The notes: a model not told the origin generated them from the letters alone. Shown: positions 44,250-54,774, numbered from the stretch's first letter. The stretch is 64,000 bases of DNA from Dechloromonas denitrificans (GCF_020510665.1 NZ_CP075187.1:702501-766500); one strand, 5' to 3'. Translations and numbers: made by a program.

Positions 44250-47200
44250 TCAGAGGCTATCCTGTGACCAGCTGGCCGGTTGTTTCCAGTTGGTGATCCA
44301 CTCGGCGAGCGCCTGCATCGGCATCGGACGGGCGATGCCGTAGCCTTGTGCCAGTTGGCAACCCAGCTTGAGCAATGCGTCGCCGTGCTCGATGGTTTCG
44401 ACGCCTTCGGCAATCACGGTTCGATTGAAGGCTTCGGCGAGGCCGATTACCCCTTTGACGATTGCCAGGTTTTCCTGATCGTGCAGCATGTTGCGAACGA
44501 AGGACTGGTCGATTTTCAGCGTGTTGGCCGGCAGATGCTTGAGATAGAGCAGCGAAGAGTAGCCGGTGCCGAAATCGTCCAGGGCAAATGAGACGCCCAT
44601 GCGCCGACACGCCGCGATGACTTCGGCCACGTGCTCGGTATCGTGCAAAGCAGCAGTTTCGAGAATTTCGAGTTCAATCAGGTGGGCCGGCAGGTCCGGG
44701 TAGGCCGATATTTGTCCGGCCAGGCGCTGGGCAAAGTCCGGCAACTGCAGGTGGCGCGGCGAGATGTTGATGCTGATGCTCAACTCGATGCCTTGCGCAA
44801 GCCAATCGTTCAGGTCGCGCAGCGCTTGGTCGATGACCCATTCGCCGAGGGCGATCGACAGGTCGGTGCCCTCGATACCGGGCAGGAAATTACCTGGCAT
44901 GACCAGCCCTTTTTCCGGATGACGCCAACGGATCAGTGCTTCGGCACCCACGACAAGACCGTGCCGCATATCGACCTTGGGCTGGTAGTGCAGTTCGAAT
45001 TCGCGCTGGAGCAGGGCTTGTCCCAGACGGTCGATGGCTGAGCGTTCGGCACGCGCGGCCAGGTCTTTTTGCGGGTCGAACATGAAATAGCGATTGCCGC
45101 CGCTTTGCTTGGCGATGTACATCGCCTGGTCGGCATGGCGCAGCAGCAAGTCGGGATCTGCGCCATCATCCGGGTAGATCGTGATCCCGATACTGGCCGA
45201 AATGCGCGCTATTTCGTCATTCAGGATGTAGGGCTGGCTGGTGCTGAAAATGATGCGACGCATCGCTTCGATGCATTCATCGATGCTGCCCAGTTCATTG
45301 AGCAAGATGACGAATTCGTCGCCGCCCAGTCGGGCCAGGGTGTCGGTCTGGCGCAACTCGGTTCGCATCCGGTTGGAAAACTCGATCAGCAACTGGTCGC
45401 CGGCGGCGTGCCCGAGTTTGTCGTTGACCTGTTTGAAACCATCGAGGTCGAGCAGGCCGACTGCCAGCAGATGCTTGTTGCGCTGCGCCTGGGCAATCGA
45501 CATGTGCAGTCGGTCGCTGAGCAGGGTGCGGTTCGGCAGGCCGGTCAATGGATCGTAGTGCGCCAGGTGTTCGAGCCGTTGCTCGTGCTCCTTCTGGATC
45601 GTGATGTCGGCAAAGATGCCGACATAGTTGTTGAGCGAACCATCCGGGCCGAAGACGGAGGAAATGGTCAGTAATTCGGCATACAACTCGCCGCCCTTTT
45701 TCCTGTTCCAGACCTCGCCTTGCCAGTAGCCGTTGGTATTCAGTTCGCTCCACATCGTCCGGTAAAACTCGACATTCTGGTGCGGTGACTTGAGCATGTT
45801 CGGGGTGTGGCCAATGACATCGCTGCGGCTGTAGCCGGTGATGGCGCAGAAGGCTTCATTGACGTTGATGATCACATTGTTGGCATCGGTGATCATGATG
45901 CCTTCGTGGGTGTGTGAGAAAACGCTGGCAACGAGGCGTAGTTGTTCCGCCGCCTGATGGCGTTCGGAAACATCGAAGCAAGTGCCGAGATAGCCGATGA
46001 ATTGCCCGTTAACGTCGTGGAAGGGGCGTCCGATGTCGGTGATCCAGCGGTATTCGCCATCGTGACGGCGCAGGCGGTATTCCATCGAAAAATTCTGGCG
46101 ATGATGAAACGCGCCAAGGTAAATATCGATGCAGCGCTGGATATCGTCCGGATGAACCCCGTCGGCCCAGCCGTCACCCATTTCCTGCTCCATCGTCCGG
46201 CCGGTGAACTCCAGCCAGGTGCGGTTGAAATAGTCGCATTTGGCATCCAGCCCGGCTCGCCAGATGAGGGCGGGGAAGCTCTCCAGAACGGACAGGTAAA
46301 AGTCGCGCGATGCGGCCAGTTGCCGTTCACTGCGGGCCAGTTCGGCGGTCCGTTCGAGTACGCGGTTTTCCAGTCCGTCCCTGGCCTGGCGCAGGTCGGC
46401 ATCAGCTTTTTCCCAGCGCCGTGTTGCAATGGTGGCTACGGTTAGTCCGATACCGCCGGTCAGCAGCAGGATCAGGGCGACCATCAGCACACTGTCGCGA
46501 ACCGCATCGGCATGTTCGGCGATGACGCTGTCGAGGCGGCGTTGCAAGAGCAGGCTCCAGCCGCGGTCGAGGTGTTCGACGAAGCTCAGCCATTCGACGC
46601 CGTTTTCGTCGGTCCAGCGACTGAAATGATTCTCGCCCGGCCTTTCCTCGGCGAGCGACAGCATCGGGTGCCGGTAACGGACCAACTGGCTTTCAGGGCC
46701 GACCTGATTGGCATCCGTGTGAGCGATCAGTTTGCCCTGGCGGTCGATCAGCAGTCCGACATCGAAGGGGGCGATTTGCTCCGGGCTGACCAGCGCCGAC
46801 AGTTTGTTGAGCAGGACGACGGCGCCAAGGTGGGCATAAATTTCCCCCTGGGCGTCGAGCAAGGGAATATCCACCACGACGGCCATCTTGCCGTCGGCGC
46901 CGATCAGGCTATCGGAAATGGCCGGTTGTTTCGTCTGCTGCGCTTCCTGAAAGTAGGCGCGGTCAGACAAATTGTATTTTTTGAGCGATTTCTGCACGCT
47001 GAATGGGTGCGACAGGTAGTGATCGCCGTTCGGCAGCAAAATGAAAACAGCCGAAATACCCCGGCTGTTCTTGAGCAGAATATCGAGCGTCTTGCGTTTG
47101 TCGGCTTCCAGGTAGGGCGGGATACCGTTGAGTGTGCGGTCGATGCGGTCGACTGATTCAAGATGGGCAAATTGCCGGAGCTGTGCCGTATAGCCGAGCA

Positions 47201-47387
47201 CGGCACGGGCTTCATCGATCTTGTCCTGCATCGCCTCGGCAATGGCGTGAACCAGTGCCTTGTGCTCGATTGGCCAGCGTTCGACCGCCAGTTTCCTGTG
47301 CGAGTGCTCAAGAAAAATGGCAATCGTGACCAGCGCGATAAGCGCAGGCAATACGAACGAAAGCAGAATCTTCTGCTTTTGTGTCAT
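44250..47387 (-). CDS. membrane Cache-PAS-PAS-GGDEF-EAL protein
   Basis: A 1045-aa cyclic-di-GMP enzyme. Two membrane helices (about 8-26 and 297-320) enclose a 270-residue periplasmic Cache-type sensor; two PAS domains follow (about 365-480 and 485-610), then GGDEF (intact RLGGDEF) and EAL (EALIRW, with the NDFGTGYSS-type DDFGTGYSSL and the downstream ExLET-like EILET). Both catalytic signatures are present, so it could make or degrade c-di-GMP; in many such fusions EAL dominates. The ATG at 47387 is preferred to the TTG one codon earlier because of CGGAGG upstream. It is monocistronic. Confidence 0.92.
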   Translation of the reverse strand: MTQKQKILLSFVLPALIALVTIAIFLEHSHRKLAVERWPIEHKALVHAIAEAMQDKIDEARAVLGYTAQLRQFAHLESVDRIDRTLNGIPPYLEADKRKTLDILLKNSRGISAVFILLPNGDHYLSHPFSVQKSLKKYNLSDRAYFQEAQQTKQPAISDSLIGADGKMAVVVDIPLLDAQGEIYAHLGAVVLLNKLSALVSPEQIAPFDVGLLIDRQGKLIAHTDANQVGPESQLVRYRHPMLSLAEERPGENHFSRWTDENGVEWLSFVEHLDRGWSLLLQRRLDSVIAEHADAVRDSVLMVALILLLTGGIGLTVATIATRRWEKADADLRQARDGLENRVLERTAELARSERQLAASRDFYLSVLESFPALIWRAGLDAKCDYFNRTWLEFTGRTMEQEMGDGWADGVHPDDIQRCIDIYLGAFHHRQNFSMEYRLRRHDGEYRWITDIGRPFHDVNGQFIGYLGTCFDVSERHQAAEQLRLVASVFSHTHEGIMITDANNVIINVNEAFCAITGYSRSDVIGHTPNMLKSPHQNVEFYRTMWSELNTNGYWQGEVWNRKKGGELYAELLTISSVFGPDGSLNNYVGIFADITIQKEHEQRLEHLAHYDPLTGLPNRTLLSDRLHMSIAQAQRNKHLLAVGLLDLDGFKQVNDKLGHAAGDQLLIEFSNRMRTELRQTDTLARLGGDEFVILLNELGSIDECIEAMRRIIFSTSQPYILNDEIARISASIGITIYPDDGADPDLLLRHADQAMYIAKQSGGNRYFMFDPQKDLAARAERSAIDRLGQALLQREFELHYQPKVDMRHGLVVGAEALIRWRHPEKGLVMPGNFLPGIEGTDLSIALGEWVIDQALRDLNDWLAQGIELSISINISPRHLQLPDFAQRLAGQISAYPDLPAHLIELEILETAALHDTEHVAEVIAACRRMGVSFALDDFGTGYSSLLYLKHLPANTLKIDQSFVRNMLHDQENLAIVKGVIGLAEAFNRTVIAEGVETIEHGDALLKLGCQLAQGYGIARPMPMQALAEWITNWKQPASWSQDSL

Positions 47388-47601
47388 CAATCCTCCGGGT
47401 GTGGTCGGTAATATTTTTTACCTTGTGGAGGAAATGATAAATCAATTCACCGCTTCTTGTTTTGATGTGCCCTAGGCTTTTGAAACACTGTGTCTTTGGC
47501 GTGCGTTTGAATTTGTATTGGTCTTGTAAATATTCATCAAGTAAGGCTTTTGCTTGCTTTTGAGTCGCATTGTTTCGATAGGGTGATTTCTGGTGAATAA
47601 A

Positions 47602-47632
47602 AAGGGCGGGAGATAAAACTCCCGCCCTTCAG
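47602..47632 (-). terminator. terminator of ccoG
   Basis: AAGGGCGGGAG and CTCCCGCCCTT, a perfect 11-bp stem with ATAAAA loop; on the minus strand it runs into a TTTTT-like tail. It lies about 55 bp after the ccoG stop. Confidence 0.8.
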
Positions 47633-47641
47633 ACTGCTGAC

Positions 47642-47675
47642 AAAGCCTCCAAGCGATTGGGGGCTTTATTTTTTA
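47642..47675. terminator. second hairpin after ccoG
   Basis: AAAGCCTCC pairs with GGGGGCTTT (one G-T) over an AAGCGATT loop, followed by ATTTTTT on the plus strand. Oriented rightward it would shield ccoG from readthrough; on the minus strand it is weaker. Confidence 0.55.
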
Positions 47676-47682
47676 TAATTGC

Positions 47683-49098
47683 TTAAGGCAGCATGAACGA
47701 TGCTTTTTCCCTGACGCGAATGTCCTTGTCTTCCTGCGCCACGATCTCGAAGTGAATCTGGTTGGCGCCCTTCTTGCCAGCCTCCGGCGCGGTACGAACG
47801 ACGGTCATGAAGGATTGCAATGTCGCGGCCGGTACTTCGACTTCATTGGCGCCATCGATTTCGATCTCAGGGAGACCGTCGACCGTAACTTTGTAGCGAT
47901 GCGCCTGTTCTTCTGTATTCATGATCTGCAATGTGAATACATTCTCGATGCGGCCGTCGTCCGCTTCGCGGGCGAGACTTGAGCGGTCGCGGATAATGTC
48001 GACCTTGAGCGGGATGCGATGCACCAGGAACCAGGCGCTCAAGCCGGTGATCAGCGCCAGGATGGCGGTGTACAGCAGGATGCGCGGACGGATGATGTGG
48101 CTGAAAATATCCTTGCGCGTCATGTGCTTGGCCATGGCGTTTTCGGTCGAGTAGCGCACCAGACCTCGCGGCAGACCGACTTTGTCCATCACCTGATCGC
48201 AAACGTCGATACAGGCGGCGCAGCCGATGCACTCGTACTGCAGGCCGTTCCGGATGTCGATGCCGGTCGGGCAGACGACAACGCACTGGCCGCAATCGAC
48301 GCAGTCACCCAGTCCGGCGGCTTTGGCGTCGACGCCTTTCTTGCGTGCGCCACGGGTTTCGCCGCGCTCCGGGTCGTAGGTGATGATCAGTGTGTCCGGG
48401 TCGAACATCACGCTCTGGAAGCGGGCGTAGGGACACATGTGCTTGCAGACCTGCTCGCGCATGAAACCAGCCATCAGGTAGGTGAAGCCGCCGTAGAAAA
48501 AGATCCAGAAAGTCTCCCATGGCCCGAGATTCCAGGTCATGAACGATTCGGTCAGTTCCTTGACCGGCGTGAAGTAGCCCACCAGGGTGAAGCCGGTGAT
48601 CAATGAAAAGAGTAGCCACAACCCGTGCTTGGTGATGCGCAGACGTAGTTTGCGGGCATCCATCGGGGCTTTGTCGAGCTTCAGGCGGGCATTGCGGTCG
48701 CCTTCAACCCAGTTTTCGATCCACATGAAAATCTGGGTATAGACCGTCTGCGGACAGGCGTAGCCACAAAACAGGCGTCCGGCAATGGCGGTGACCAGGA
48801 ACAGGGCATAAGCCGAGACAATGAGCAAGGCAGCCAGGTAAATCACATCCTGCGGCCAGAAAACCATGCCGAAGATGTAGAACTTGCGTTCAACCATGTG
48901 CAGCAGGAGGGCCTGGCGGCCATTCCATTCAAGCCACAGGCCGCCGTAGAAGAGAATCTGGGTGAACAGGACAAGGGCGATCCGCCAGTTGTCGAAATAG
49001 CCTCGGACTCCCTTGGCCTGGATTTTTTTGCGTTTTTCGTAGAACGAGACTTTTACAGGCGTCTCGGGGGTGGGGCTGACTGGGGGCTGGCTCATTGA
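47683..49098 (-). CDS. ccoG: cytochrome c oxidase accessory protein CcoG (FixG type)
   Basis: A 471-aa membrane iron-sulfur protein needed for copper handling during assembly of the cbb3 oxidase. It has about five membrane helices, a ferredoxin domain with CVDCGQCVVVCPTGIDI and CIGCAACIDVC, a further Cys group in the membrane part (CGYACPQ) and an immunoglobulin-like C-terminal domain. The start at 49098 (MSQPPVSPTPETPVKVSFYEKRKKI) fits the family; the frame extends 53 codons further upstream but with no match. The ccoNOQP and ccoI genes usually found next to it are not in the window. Confidence 0.93.
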   Translation of the reverse strand, partial: SMSQPPVSPTPETPVKVSFYEKRKKIQAKGVRGYFDNWRIALVLFTQILFYGGLWLEWNGRQALLLHMVERKFYIFGMVFWPQDVIYLAALLIVSAYALFLVTAIAGRLFCGYACPQTVYTQIFMWIENWVEGDRNARLKLDKAPMDARKLRLRITKHGLWLLFSLITGFTLVGYFTPVKELTESFMTWNLGPWETFWIFFYGGFTYLMAGFMREQVCKHMCPYARFQSVMFDPDTLIITYDPERGETRGARKKGVDAKAAGLGDCVDCGQCVVVCPTGIDIRNGLQYECIGCAACIDVCDQVMDKVGLPRGLVRYSTENAMAKHMTRKDIFSHIIRPRILLYTAILALITGLSAWFLVHRIPLKVDIIRDRSSLAREADDGRIENVFTLQIMNTEEQAHRYKVTVDGLPEIEIDGANEVEVPAATLQSFMTVVRTAPEAGKKGANQIHFEIVAQEDKDIRVREKASFMLP

Positions 49099-49438
49099 TC
49101 CTCTGTTCGTCAAAAGCAAAAAGTCGGAAACCGGGTGTCTGGCATGAATCAGTCGGGCTGCATAAGCAGGCCTGCGGGGCTTACTATAAATCGAATGCCG
49201 CCCGGCTGTTTCAGATTTTCCAGTACCGGCTTTTCCGGCCGGAGAGCGGCCTGCCAAGCCGGTATTTTCCCGGTTTCCTGAGCATCATGTATCAAGATGC
49301 GTGCCTGAATTAGTTCGGATGAATTAGTCTTTTCTGATCAATGCCTTGTCGTATTTTGTCGGTGGTGGGCTTGGTGTTCTTCGGGGCTTTCTGTCAATAT
49401 TGGCAAAATTCCTTGGCTTTGATGACAAAAATGGCATG

Positions 49439-50776
49439 GCAGCACATTTTCTCAGCGAACTGATTTCATTCCTCGATGGCTTGCCTGAGCCGCGCATCGT
49501 GATGAACGCCGATTACCGGATCATTGCGGCAAATGCAGCGTATATCCGCGAGTTTGGTGCCGGGAAAAGCATCACCGGACGCTGCTGTTACGAGGTTTCC
49601 CATCACTTTGATGTGCCCTGCGATCAGGCCGGTGAGTCGTGTCCGCTGAAGCTGAGTCTGGAGGCCGGCGCACCGCAGCGTGTCCTGCATCTGCATCACA
49701 CCCCGCGCGGCGAGGAGCATGTCGATGTCCAGACCACGCCGATTCGGGATGGTGCCGGGCAGATCGCCTATTTCGTCGAAACCATGCGTGTCGTTCGCCA
49801 GGCCAGCAGCCGGCCGGCAGCACAAGGTCTGGTCGGGCGTTCGCCGGCGTTCATCGGGATGCTTGAGAAAGTCCTGCGTGTTGCCAATTCGAATGCCGCC
49901 GTCCTCCTGCTTGGGGAAACCGGCACCGGCAAGGAACTGGTCGCCCACGCCATTCACGAGGCCAGTGCTCGCGAAGATGGGCCGTTTGTTGCGGTCGACT
50001 GTGCCGGCATGACGGAAACGCTTTTTGAAAGCGAGTTGTTTGGCTACGAAAAAGGCGCGTTTACTGGCGCGACCCATCGTAAGCAAGGGCTGGTTGAGGC
50101 CGCCAGCGGCGGCACGCTGTTTCTCGATGAAATCGGTGAGTTGCCGCTCGCCTTGCAGGTCAAGTTGTTGCGTCTGCTGGAGACCGGGACCTATCGTCGG
50201 GTCGGCGGGCTGGATTGGCTGCCGGTCGATTTCCGGTTGATTGCGGCGACGCACCGTGATTTGCGGGCGATGGTGCAGGCTGAAAGTTTTCGCCGCGATC
50301 TTTATTTCCGGATCAATACCTTCCCGATCCGGACACCGGCGCTGCACGAACGGGCCAGCGACATTCCGCTGCTTGCTGCATCGCTGCTTGAGCGGGTCGA
50401 CCGCAAGACCGGCCGGCACTTCTCGCCAGCGGCATTGGATTGGTTGAGTACCCGACGCTACGCCGGGAATATTCGTGAGTTACGCAACCTGATCGAGCGC
50501 GCCACGTTGATGGCTGACGGTGACACGGTCGACCTGCCGCATTTGTCCGAAATGGATGATGATGTGCCGGCGGTTTTGCCAGCCAGTGGCGATGTCTTCC
50601 AGTTGGAACAGGTCGTTGCGCTGGCCGATCTTGAACGGCGCTACCTGGCGTGGGCCAAGGCCCGGCCTGGTTTTGAGCTGCCCACGCTGGCCGAACAGCT
50701 GGGGGTTAGCCAGCGGACGCTTTACCGGAAGCTGCAGGGAGCGGCGGGGCAGGCAAGTCAAAGAGGCGCGTCATGA
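49439..50776 (+). CDS. PAS-type sigma-54-dependent activator
   Basis: A 445-aa enhancer-binding activator. The N-terminal PAS domain (about 8-110) holds a cysteine-rich stretch, [21 protein letters not shown], that may bind metal or a cluster. The AAA+ core has Walker A GETGTGKE, the sigma-54 loop GAFTGA near residue 200 and [11 protein letters not shown] Fis-like helix-turn-helix closes the protein ([16 protein letters not shown]). The ATG at 49439 is preferred to a TTG at 49346 because the PAS domain starts there. Its stop overlaps a LysR gene by ATGA. Targets and signal are unknown; a redox or aromatic-compound sensor is a guess. Confidence 0.87.
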   Translation, partial: AAHFLSELISFLDGLPEPRIVMNADYRIIAANAAYIREFGAGKSITGRCCYEVSHHFDVPCDQAGESCPLKLSLEAGAPQRVLHLHHTPRGEEHVDVQTTPIRDGAGQIAYFVETMRVVRQASSRPAAQGLVGRSPAFIGMLEKVLRVANSNAAVLLLGETGTGKELVAHAIHEASAREDGPFVAVDCAGMTETLFESELFGYEKGAFTGATHRKQGLVEAASGGTLFLDEIGELPLALQVKLLRLLETGTYRRVGGLDWLPVDFRLIAATHRDLRAMVQAESFRRDLYFRINTFPIRTPALHERASDIPLLAASLLERVDRKTGRHFSPAALDWLSTRRYAGNIRELRNLIERATLMADGDTVDLPHLSEMDDDVPAVLPASGDVFQLEQVVALADLERRYLAWAKARPGFELPTLAEQLGVSQRTLYRKLQGAAGQASQRGAS

Positions 50777-51663
50777 ATCTTGGCGATCTTGAGGTTTTTG
50801 TTCGCGCGGCAGATAGCGGCAGTCTTTCGGCCGCAGCGCGCTTCCTCGATCTTTCTCCCGCCGTGGCCAGCGCTGCGTTGAAGCGTCTGGAAGCGTCGGT
50901 CGGCGTCGTGCTGTTGTTGCGCTCGACACGCAGCCTGCGTCTGAGCAACGAGGGTGAACGCTTTCTGCCCGCCGCTCGTTTGGCACTGAATGAACTGCGC
51001 AACGCCCGGGATCAGTTGTCCGGTGCCCGGCAAGTGATTCGCGACAGCCTGCAAATTTCGCTGCCTTCCGATCTGGGGCGCAATCTGATGCTGGCCTGGC
51101 TGGACGAGTTCGTGTTGCACTATCCCGAAGTCAGTTTGCGGCTCAATTTTTCCGACCGGTTGGCGGATATCTATCGCCAGCCGGTTGATTTGGCGATTCG
51201 CTATGGTATCCCGGTCGACTCTGCGCTGGTAGCCGTTCCCTTGCTGCACGACAATCGGCGTGTCCTTTGCGCAGCCCCGGCCTATGTCGCCGCGCATGGC
51301 GACTTGTCGTCCCCGCTCGACTTGCCTGCGCACAACTGCCTGCGCTTCCGGCTGGCCGATGAGCTGCACGAACATTGGTCATTCAGTCGTGGGGATGAAA
51401 AAATCAATGTGGCGGTCAGCGGCAACCGGCTGGCCGACGATGGCGACGTCGTTCGTCGCTGGGCTTTATCCGGTCAAGGAATTGCCTACAAGTCGCGCCT
51501 TGACGTGGCGCCGGACCTCGCCGCCGGCCGCCTGGTCGAGCTTTGCCCGGCATGGCAGGGCGAATTGGCGCCACTGTCGCTGGTCTGCGCCGACCGCCGC
51601 CAGCTTTCGCCAACCGTGGTTTTGCTGCGCGAGCATTTGCGACATTGCTGCCAGTCGGTTTGA
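50773..51663 (+). CDS. LysR-family regulator, coupled to the sigma-54 activator
   Basis: A 296-aa LysR-type regulator with the helix-turn-helix [33 protein letters not shown] at residues 9-41 (shown in parts: [13 protein letters not shown], then [13 protein letters not shown]) and an effector domain from about 88. It overlaps the sigma-54 activator by ATGA, an unusual pairing of two regulators in one transcription unit. It converges with the LysR gene at 51682, only 18 bp away. The effector and targets are unknown. Confidence 0.9.
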   Translation: MNLGDLEVFVRAADSGSLSAAARFLDLSPAVASAALKRLEASVGVVLLLRSTRSLRLSNEGERFLPAARLALNELRNARDQLSGARQVIRDSLQISLPSDLGRNLMLAWLDEFVLHYPEVSLRLNFSDRLADIYRQPVDLAIRYGIPVDSALVAVPLLHDNRRVLCAAPAYVAAHGDLSSPLDLPAHNCLRFRLADELHEHWSFSRGDEKINVAVSGNRLADDGDVVRRWALSGQGIAYKSRLDVAPDLAAGRLVELCPAWQGELAPLSLVCADRRQLSPTVVLLREHLRHCCQSV

Positions 51664-51681
51664 GGCAGTGCTGCGGCCCGC

Positions 51682-52614
51682 TCAGTTCGCTGGCTCGCCT
51701 GGCGAGCCTTCATTCATGCCGGTCTGCGCAAACCATTGTTCGAGAAATTCAACGCAGACCTTGACCTTGGCCGAGACCGAGAGTCGCGATGGATAGACCG
51801 CCCAGACGTCGGCCTGCTGGAAATAGCGGGGCAAGACCGGCAGCAGTAGGCCGGCTTCGATTTCACGGCGGATATCCCAAGTCGACCGCAGGATGATGCC
51901 GTGCCCATCGATTGCCCACTGGCGGACAATTTCGCCATTGTTGGCAGACAGCGGGCCGCTCACCTTGATGGCAACCGGACCGTCCGGCCCCTCCAGTTCC
52001 CAGCGCCCGAAATCCTGGTCGCGTTCGCGGATCGGAATGCAGCGGTGGGTTTTCAGGTCATCCAGCGATTGCGGCGTGCCGAAGTGTCCGAGATAGGCCG
52101 GTGAGGCGCACAGTACCCGCTGGTTTCGGGCAATCCGGCGTTTGATGACATTGCCTTCGCGGACCTGGCCGATCCGGATGTCGAGCTGAAAACCTTCATC
52201 GACCAGGTCGACCGGGCGATCAAAGAGCTCAAGCTGGATTTCTAATTGCGGGAATTGCCTGGCCAGTTGCGAAAGTGCCGGCGCCAGGCGACTACGTCCG
52301 AAACCGGTGCTGCTGCAAATTCGCAGCAGCCCGCTCGGTGCGGCCTTCTCGCGCGAAATGGCCTCGCCCATCAGGTCGACATCTTCCTGGATGCGCTGGG
52401 CCCATTGATGAACGATTTCACCCTGCGCGGTCAGTGAAACATTGCGCGTCGTGCGGTGGAACAGCCGCTCCTGGACCGCAGCTTCAAGCAGGGCGATGCG
52501 CTTGCTGATGACGGCCTTGGAAACGCCCAGTTCGCGGGCTGTTTCGGCGAAGCTGCGGTTACGAGCAACCACACAGAGCAGGCGGAGATCGTCGAGTTGA
52601 GGTTTTGTGTTCAC
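51682..52614 (-). CDS. LysR-family regulator next to ttuC
   Basis: A 310-aa LysR-type regulator. The helix-turn-helix is in residues about 10-50 (SFAETARELGVSKAVISKRIALLE), the effector domain from about 90. It is divergent from the tartrate dehydrogenase gene at 52715 with 100 bp between, so it most likely controls that gene and the TSUP transporter after it. Known ttuC loci are regulated by LysR proteins named TtuA, but family membership alone does not prove that identity. No clean T-N11-A palindrome was found in the gap. Confidence 0.9.
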   Translation of the reverse strand: MNTKPQLDDLRLLCVVARNRSFAETARELGVSKAVISKRIALLEAAVQERLFHRTTRNVSLTAQGEIVHQWAQRIQEDVDLMGEAISREKAAPSGLLRICSSTGFGRSRLAPALSQLARQFPQLEIQLELFDRPVDLVDEGFQLDIRIGQVREGNVIKRRIARNQRVLCASPAYLGHFGTPQSLDDLKTHRCIPIRERDQDFGRWELEGPDGPVAIKVSGPLSANNGEIVRQWAIDGHGIILRSTWDIRREIEAGLLLPVLPRYFQQADVWAVYPSRLSVSAKVKVCVEFLEQWFAQTGMNEGSPGEPAN

Positions 52615-52714
52615 GAATCGTATCCACAGAATTCACATTGGTGCTAATTGTAAATATTTTCGTGGCCTATAAGCTGGCTGGCACACAGTTTTGCTTAGGG
52701 CGAAGGAAATCGAC

Positions 52715-53803
52715 ATGCAGCACAAAATCGCGGTGATCGCCGGTGACGGTATCGGTCAGGAAGTCATGCCCGAAGGGCTGCGCGTCCTCCAGGGGGCGGC
52801 CCGAAAGTTCGCAATCGATCTGGAGTTCACGACGTTCGAATGGGCCAACTGCGACTATTACCTGCAGCACGGCAAGATGATGCCGGACGACTGGTTCGAG
52901 CAGTTGAAAGGCTTCGATGCCATTTATTTCGGCGCAGTCGGCTGGCCGGCTACCGTGCCTGATCATATTTCACTGTGGGGCTCGCTGATCAAGTTCCGGC
53001 GCGACTTCGACCAGTACGTCAATCTGCGTCCGGTGCGCCTGATGCCGGGAGTGCCTTGTCCGTTGGCCAACAAGAAGGTGGGTGACATCGATTTCTTCGT
53101 CGTTCGGGAGAATACCGAAGGCGAGTATTCCTCGGTCGGCGGCCGTCTGTTTGAAGGGACGGAGCGCGAGACTGTTTTGCAGGAGTCGATTTTCACCCGT
53201 AAGGGTGTCGACCGCATCCTTCGCTTCGCCTTTGATCTGGCGCAGTCGCGCCCCAAGAAACACCTGACCTCGGCGACCAAGTCGAACGGCATCGCCATCA
53301 GCATGCCCTACTGGGATGAGCGGGTCGAAACGATGGCCAAGGACTATGCCGATGTGCGTTGGGATAAATATCACATCGATATCCTGACGGCCCGCTTCGT
53401 GCTGAGTCCCGAGCGCTTCGATGTCGTTGTCGCCTCGAACCTGTTCGGCGACATCCTGTCCGATCTGGGGCCGGCTTGTACCGGGACCATCGGTATTGCA
53501 CCGTCGGCCAACCTTAATCCGGAGCGGACTTTTCCGTCGCTGTTCGAACCGGTGCACGGTTCGGCGCCGGATATCTCCGGGCAGGGAATTGCCAATCCGA
53601 TCGCCATGATCTGGTCCGGTGCGCTGATGCTCGATTTTCTCGGTAACGGCGATGTTCGCTACAAGGCCGCTCACGATGCGATGGTCAAGGCGATCGAAAC
53701 TGTCCTGGTCGACGGCCCACGAACCCCGGATATGGGTGGCACGGCGAGTACCGCCGAAGCGGGGCAGGCAATTGCCCGGGCGCTGGAATCTCTTGTCCCC
53801 TGA
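52715..53803 (+). CDS. ttuC: tartrate dehydrogenase/decarboxylase
   Basis: A 362-aa enzyme of the isocitrate/isopropylmalate dehydrogenase family. The conserved REN-TEGEYS and GSAPDI-GQGIANP segments and the aspartates of DILSDLG position metal and substrate. The start MQHKIAVIAGDGIGQEV is the family's; CGAAGGAAA precedes the ATG. The sequence features (NCDYY, SLWGSLIKFRRDFDQYVNLRPVRL) fit TtuC-type enzymes that act on tartrate or D-malate better than leucine-pathway LeuB. It lies divergent from a LysR gene and 30 bp before the TSUP gene. Confidence 0.85.
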   Translation: MQHKIAVIAGDGIGQEVMPEGLRVLQGAARKFAIDLEFTTFEWANCDYYLQHGKMMPDDWFEQLKGFDAIYFGAVGWPATVPDHISLWGSLIKFRRDFDQYVNLRPVRLMPGVPCPLANKKVGDIDFFVVRENTEGEYSSVGGRLFEGTERETVLQESIFTRKGVDRILRFAFDLAQSRPKKHLTSATKSNGIAISMPYWDERVETMAKDYADVRWDKYHIDILTARFVLSPERFDVVVASNLFGDILSDLGPACTGTIGIAPSANLNPERTFPSLFEPVHGSAPDISGQGIANPIAMIWSGALMLDFLGNGDVRYKAAHDAMVKAIETVLVDGPRTPDMGGTASTAEAGQAIARALESLVP

Positions 53804-53832
53804 TCAACCTGTTTCTTCCGGAAAGTCCGACC

Positions 53833-54606
53833 ATGCACCTGCTGGCGATTCCTGACCTTCTTGCCATGCTTGCCCTGGGGGCCGCGCTGGGGTTTTTTGG
53901 CGGCCTGTTCGGCATTGGTGGCGGGATCATTGCCATCCCGTTTCTCGGCTTGGCGCTGGGAATGACGCAGGCACTGGCCCAAGGAACATCGCTGGCGATG
54001 ATGGTGCCCATCCTGCTCGTTGGCTGGTGGCGCTATACGCGCCGCCACCCGATTCCCTGGCGAATCGCCATCCAAATCGGCATCCTGGCCTCGCTGGCGA
54101 CCTGGCTGGTTGCTTATGTAGCCACCAGCCTCAATTCCGAAGTTTTGCGCAGTGTGTTTGCCGTTTTTCTGATCGTTCTGGCGCTGCGCATGCTGGCCAA
54201 ACGAAAAGCCCCGGTTGGAGAGCAAGGCCGGGCTCGTCTTGATTCTCGCTGGATGCCGCTGGTCGGTTTGCTCGGCGGCGCCTGCATGGGCTTGCTCGGG
54301 GTTGGCGGCGGCTTGGTCGCGACGCCTTTTTTCACCGGCGTTTTCGGACAACGACAAACCGTGGCACAAAGCCTTTCGCTGGCGCTGGTGACGCCGTGTT
54401 CGATGGTCGCCCTGATGACTTACAGCAGCGCGCAGCAGGTTGATTGGTCGGTGGGCCTACCGCTGGCCGTCGGTGGCTTATTGACCGTTTCAACCGGTGT
54501 CGCGATGGCGCATCGCCTGCCGGAGCGCACCATGAAGCTGGCCTTTGCGTGGATGATTCTCGTCACGGCACTTTGGCTTTTGCTCAAACCCGTACTTCTC
54601 GGCTAA
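53833..54606 (+). CDS. TSUP-family (TauE/SafE) transporter
   Basis: A 257-aa inner-membrane protein with about eight helices. Both internal repeats carry the family's glycine-rich signature, GFFGGLFGIGGGIIAIPFL near residue 24 and GLLGVGGGLVATPFF near 155 (the second is GACMGLLGVGGG). These proteins move sulfite, sulfoacetate and other organic anions. Being 30 bp after ttuC it might export or import a tartrate-pathway anion, but this rests on position only. A strong hairpin follows 55 bp downstream. Confidence 0.85.
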   Translation: MHLLAIPDLLAMLALGAALGFFGGLFGIGGGIIAIPFLGLALGMTQALAQGTSLAMMVPILLVGWWRYTRRHPIPWRIAIQIGILASLATWLVAYVATSLNSEVLRSVFAVFLIVLALRMLAKRKAPVGEQGRARLDSRWMPLVGLLGGACMGLLGVGGGLVATPFFTGVFGQRQTVAQSLSLALVTPCSMVALMTYSSAQQVDWSVGLPLAVGGLLTVSTGVAMAHRLPERTMKLAFAWMILVTALWLLLKPVLLG

Positions 54607-54660
54607 TTTTTGCAAACAATGCGGGGTGGTCGGGCGTTGAGCTGAAGGGGCTGAAAGCAC

Positions 54661-54684
54661 AAAGGCCAGTAAAAACTGGCCTTT
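54661..54684. terminator. palindromic terminator between TSUP gene and tRNA-Ala
   Basis: AAAGGCCAGT and ACTGGCCTTT, a 10-bp stem with an AAAA loop. It lies between the ends of the convergent TSUP gene and tRNA-Ala and could stop transcription both ways, though the T tails are short. Confidence 0.65.
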
Positions 54685-54698
54685 GCTGGGTAATTCGT

Positions 54699-54774
<76 letters not shown>

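Noticed and set aside
49391..49420. Sigma-54 promoter TTGGCAAAATTCCTTGGC before the sigma-54 activator
   Set aside because: The GG and GC elements do not sit at the required 10-base spacing.
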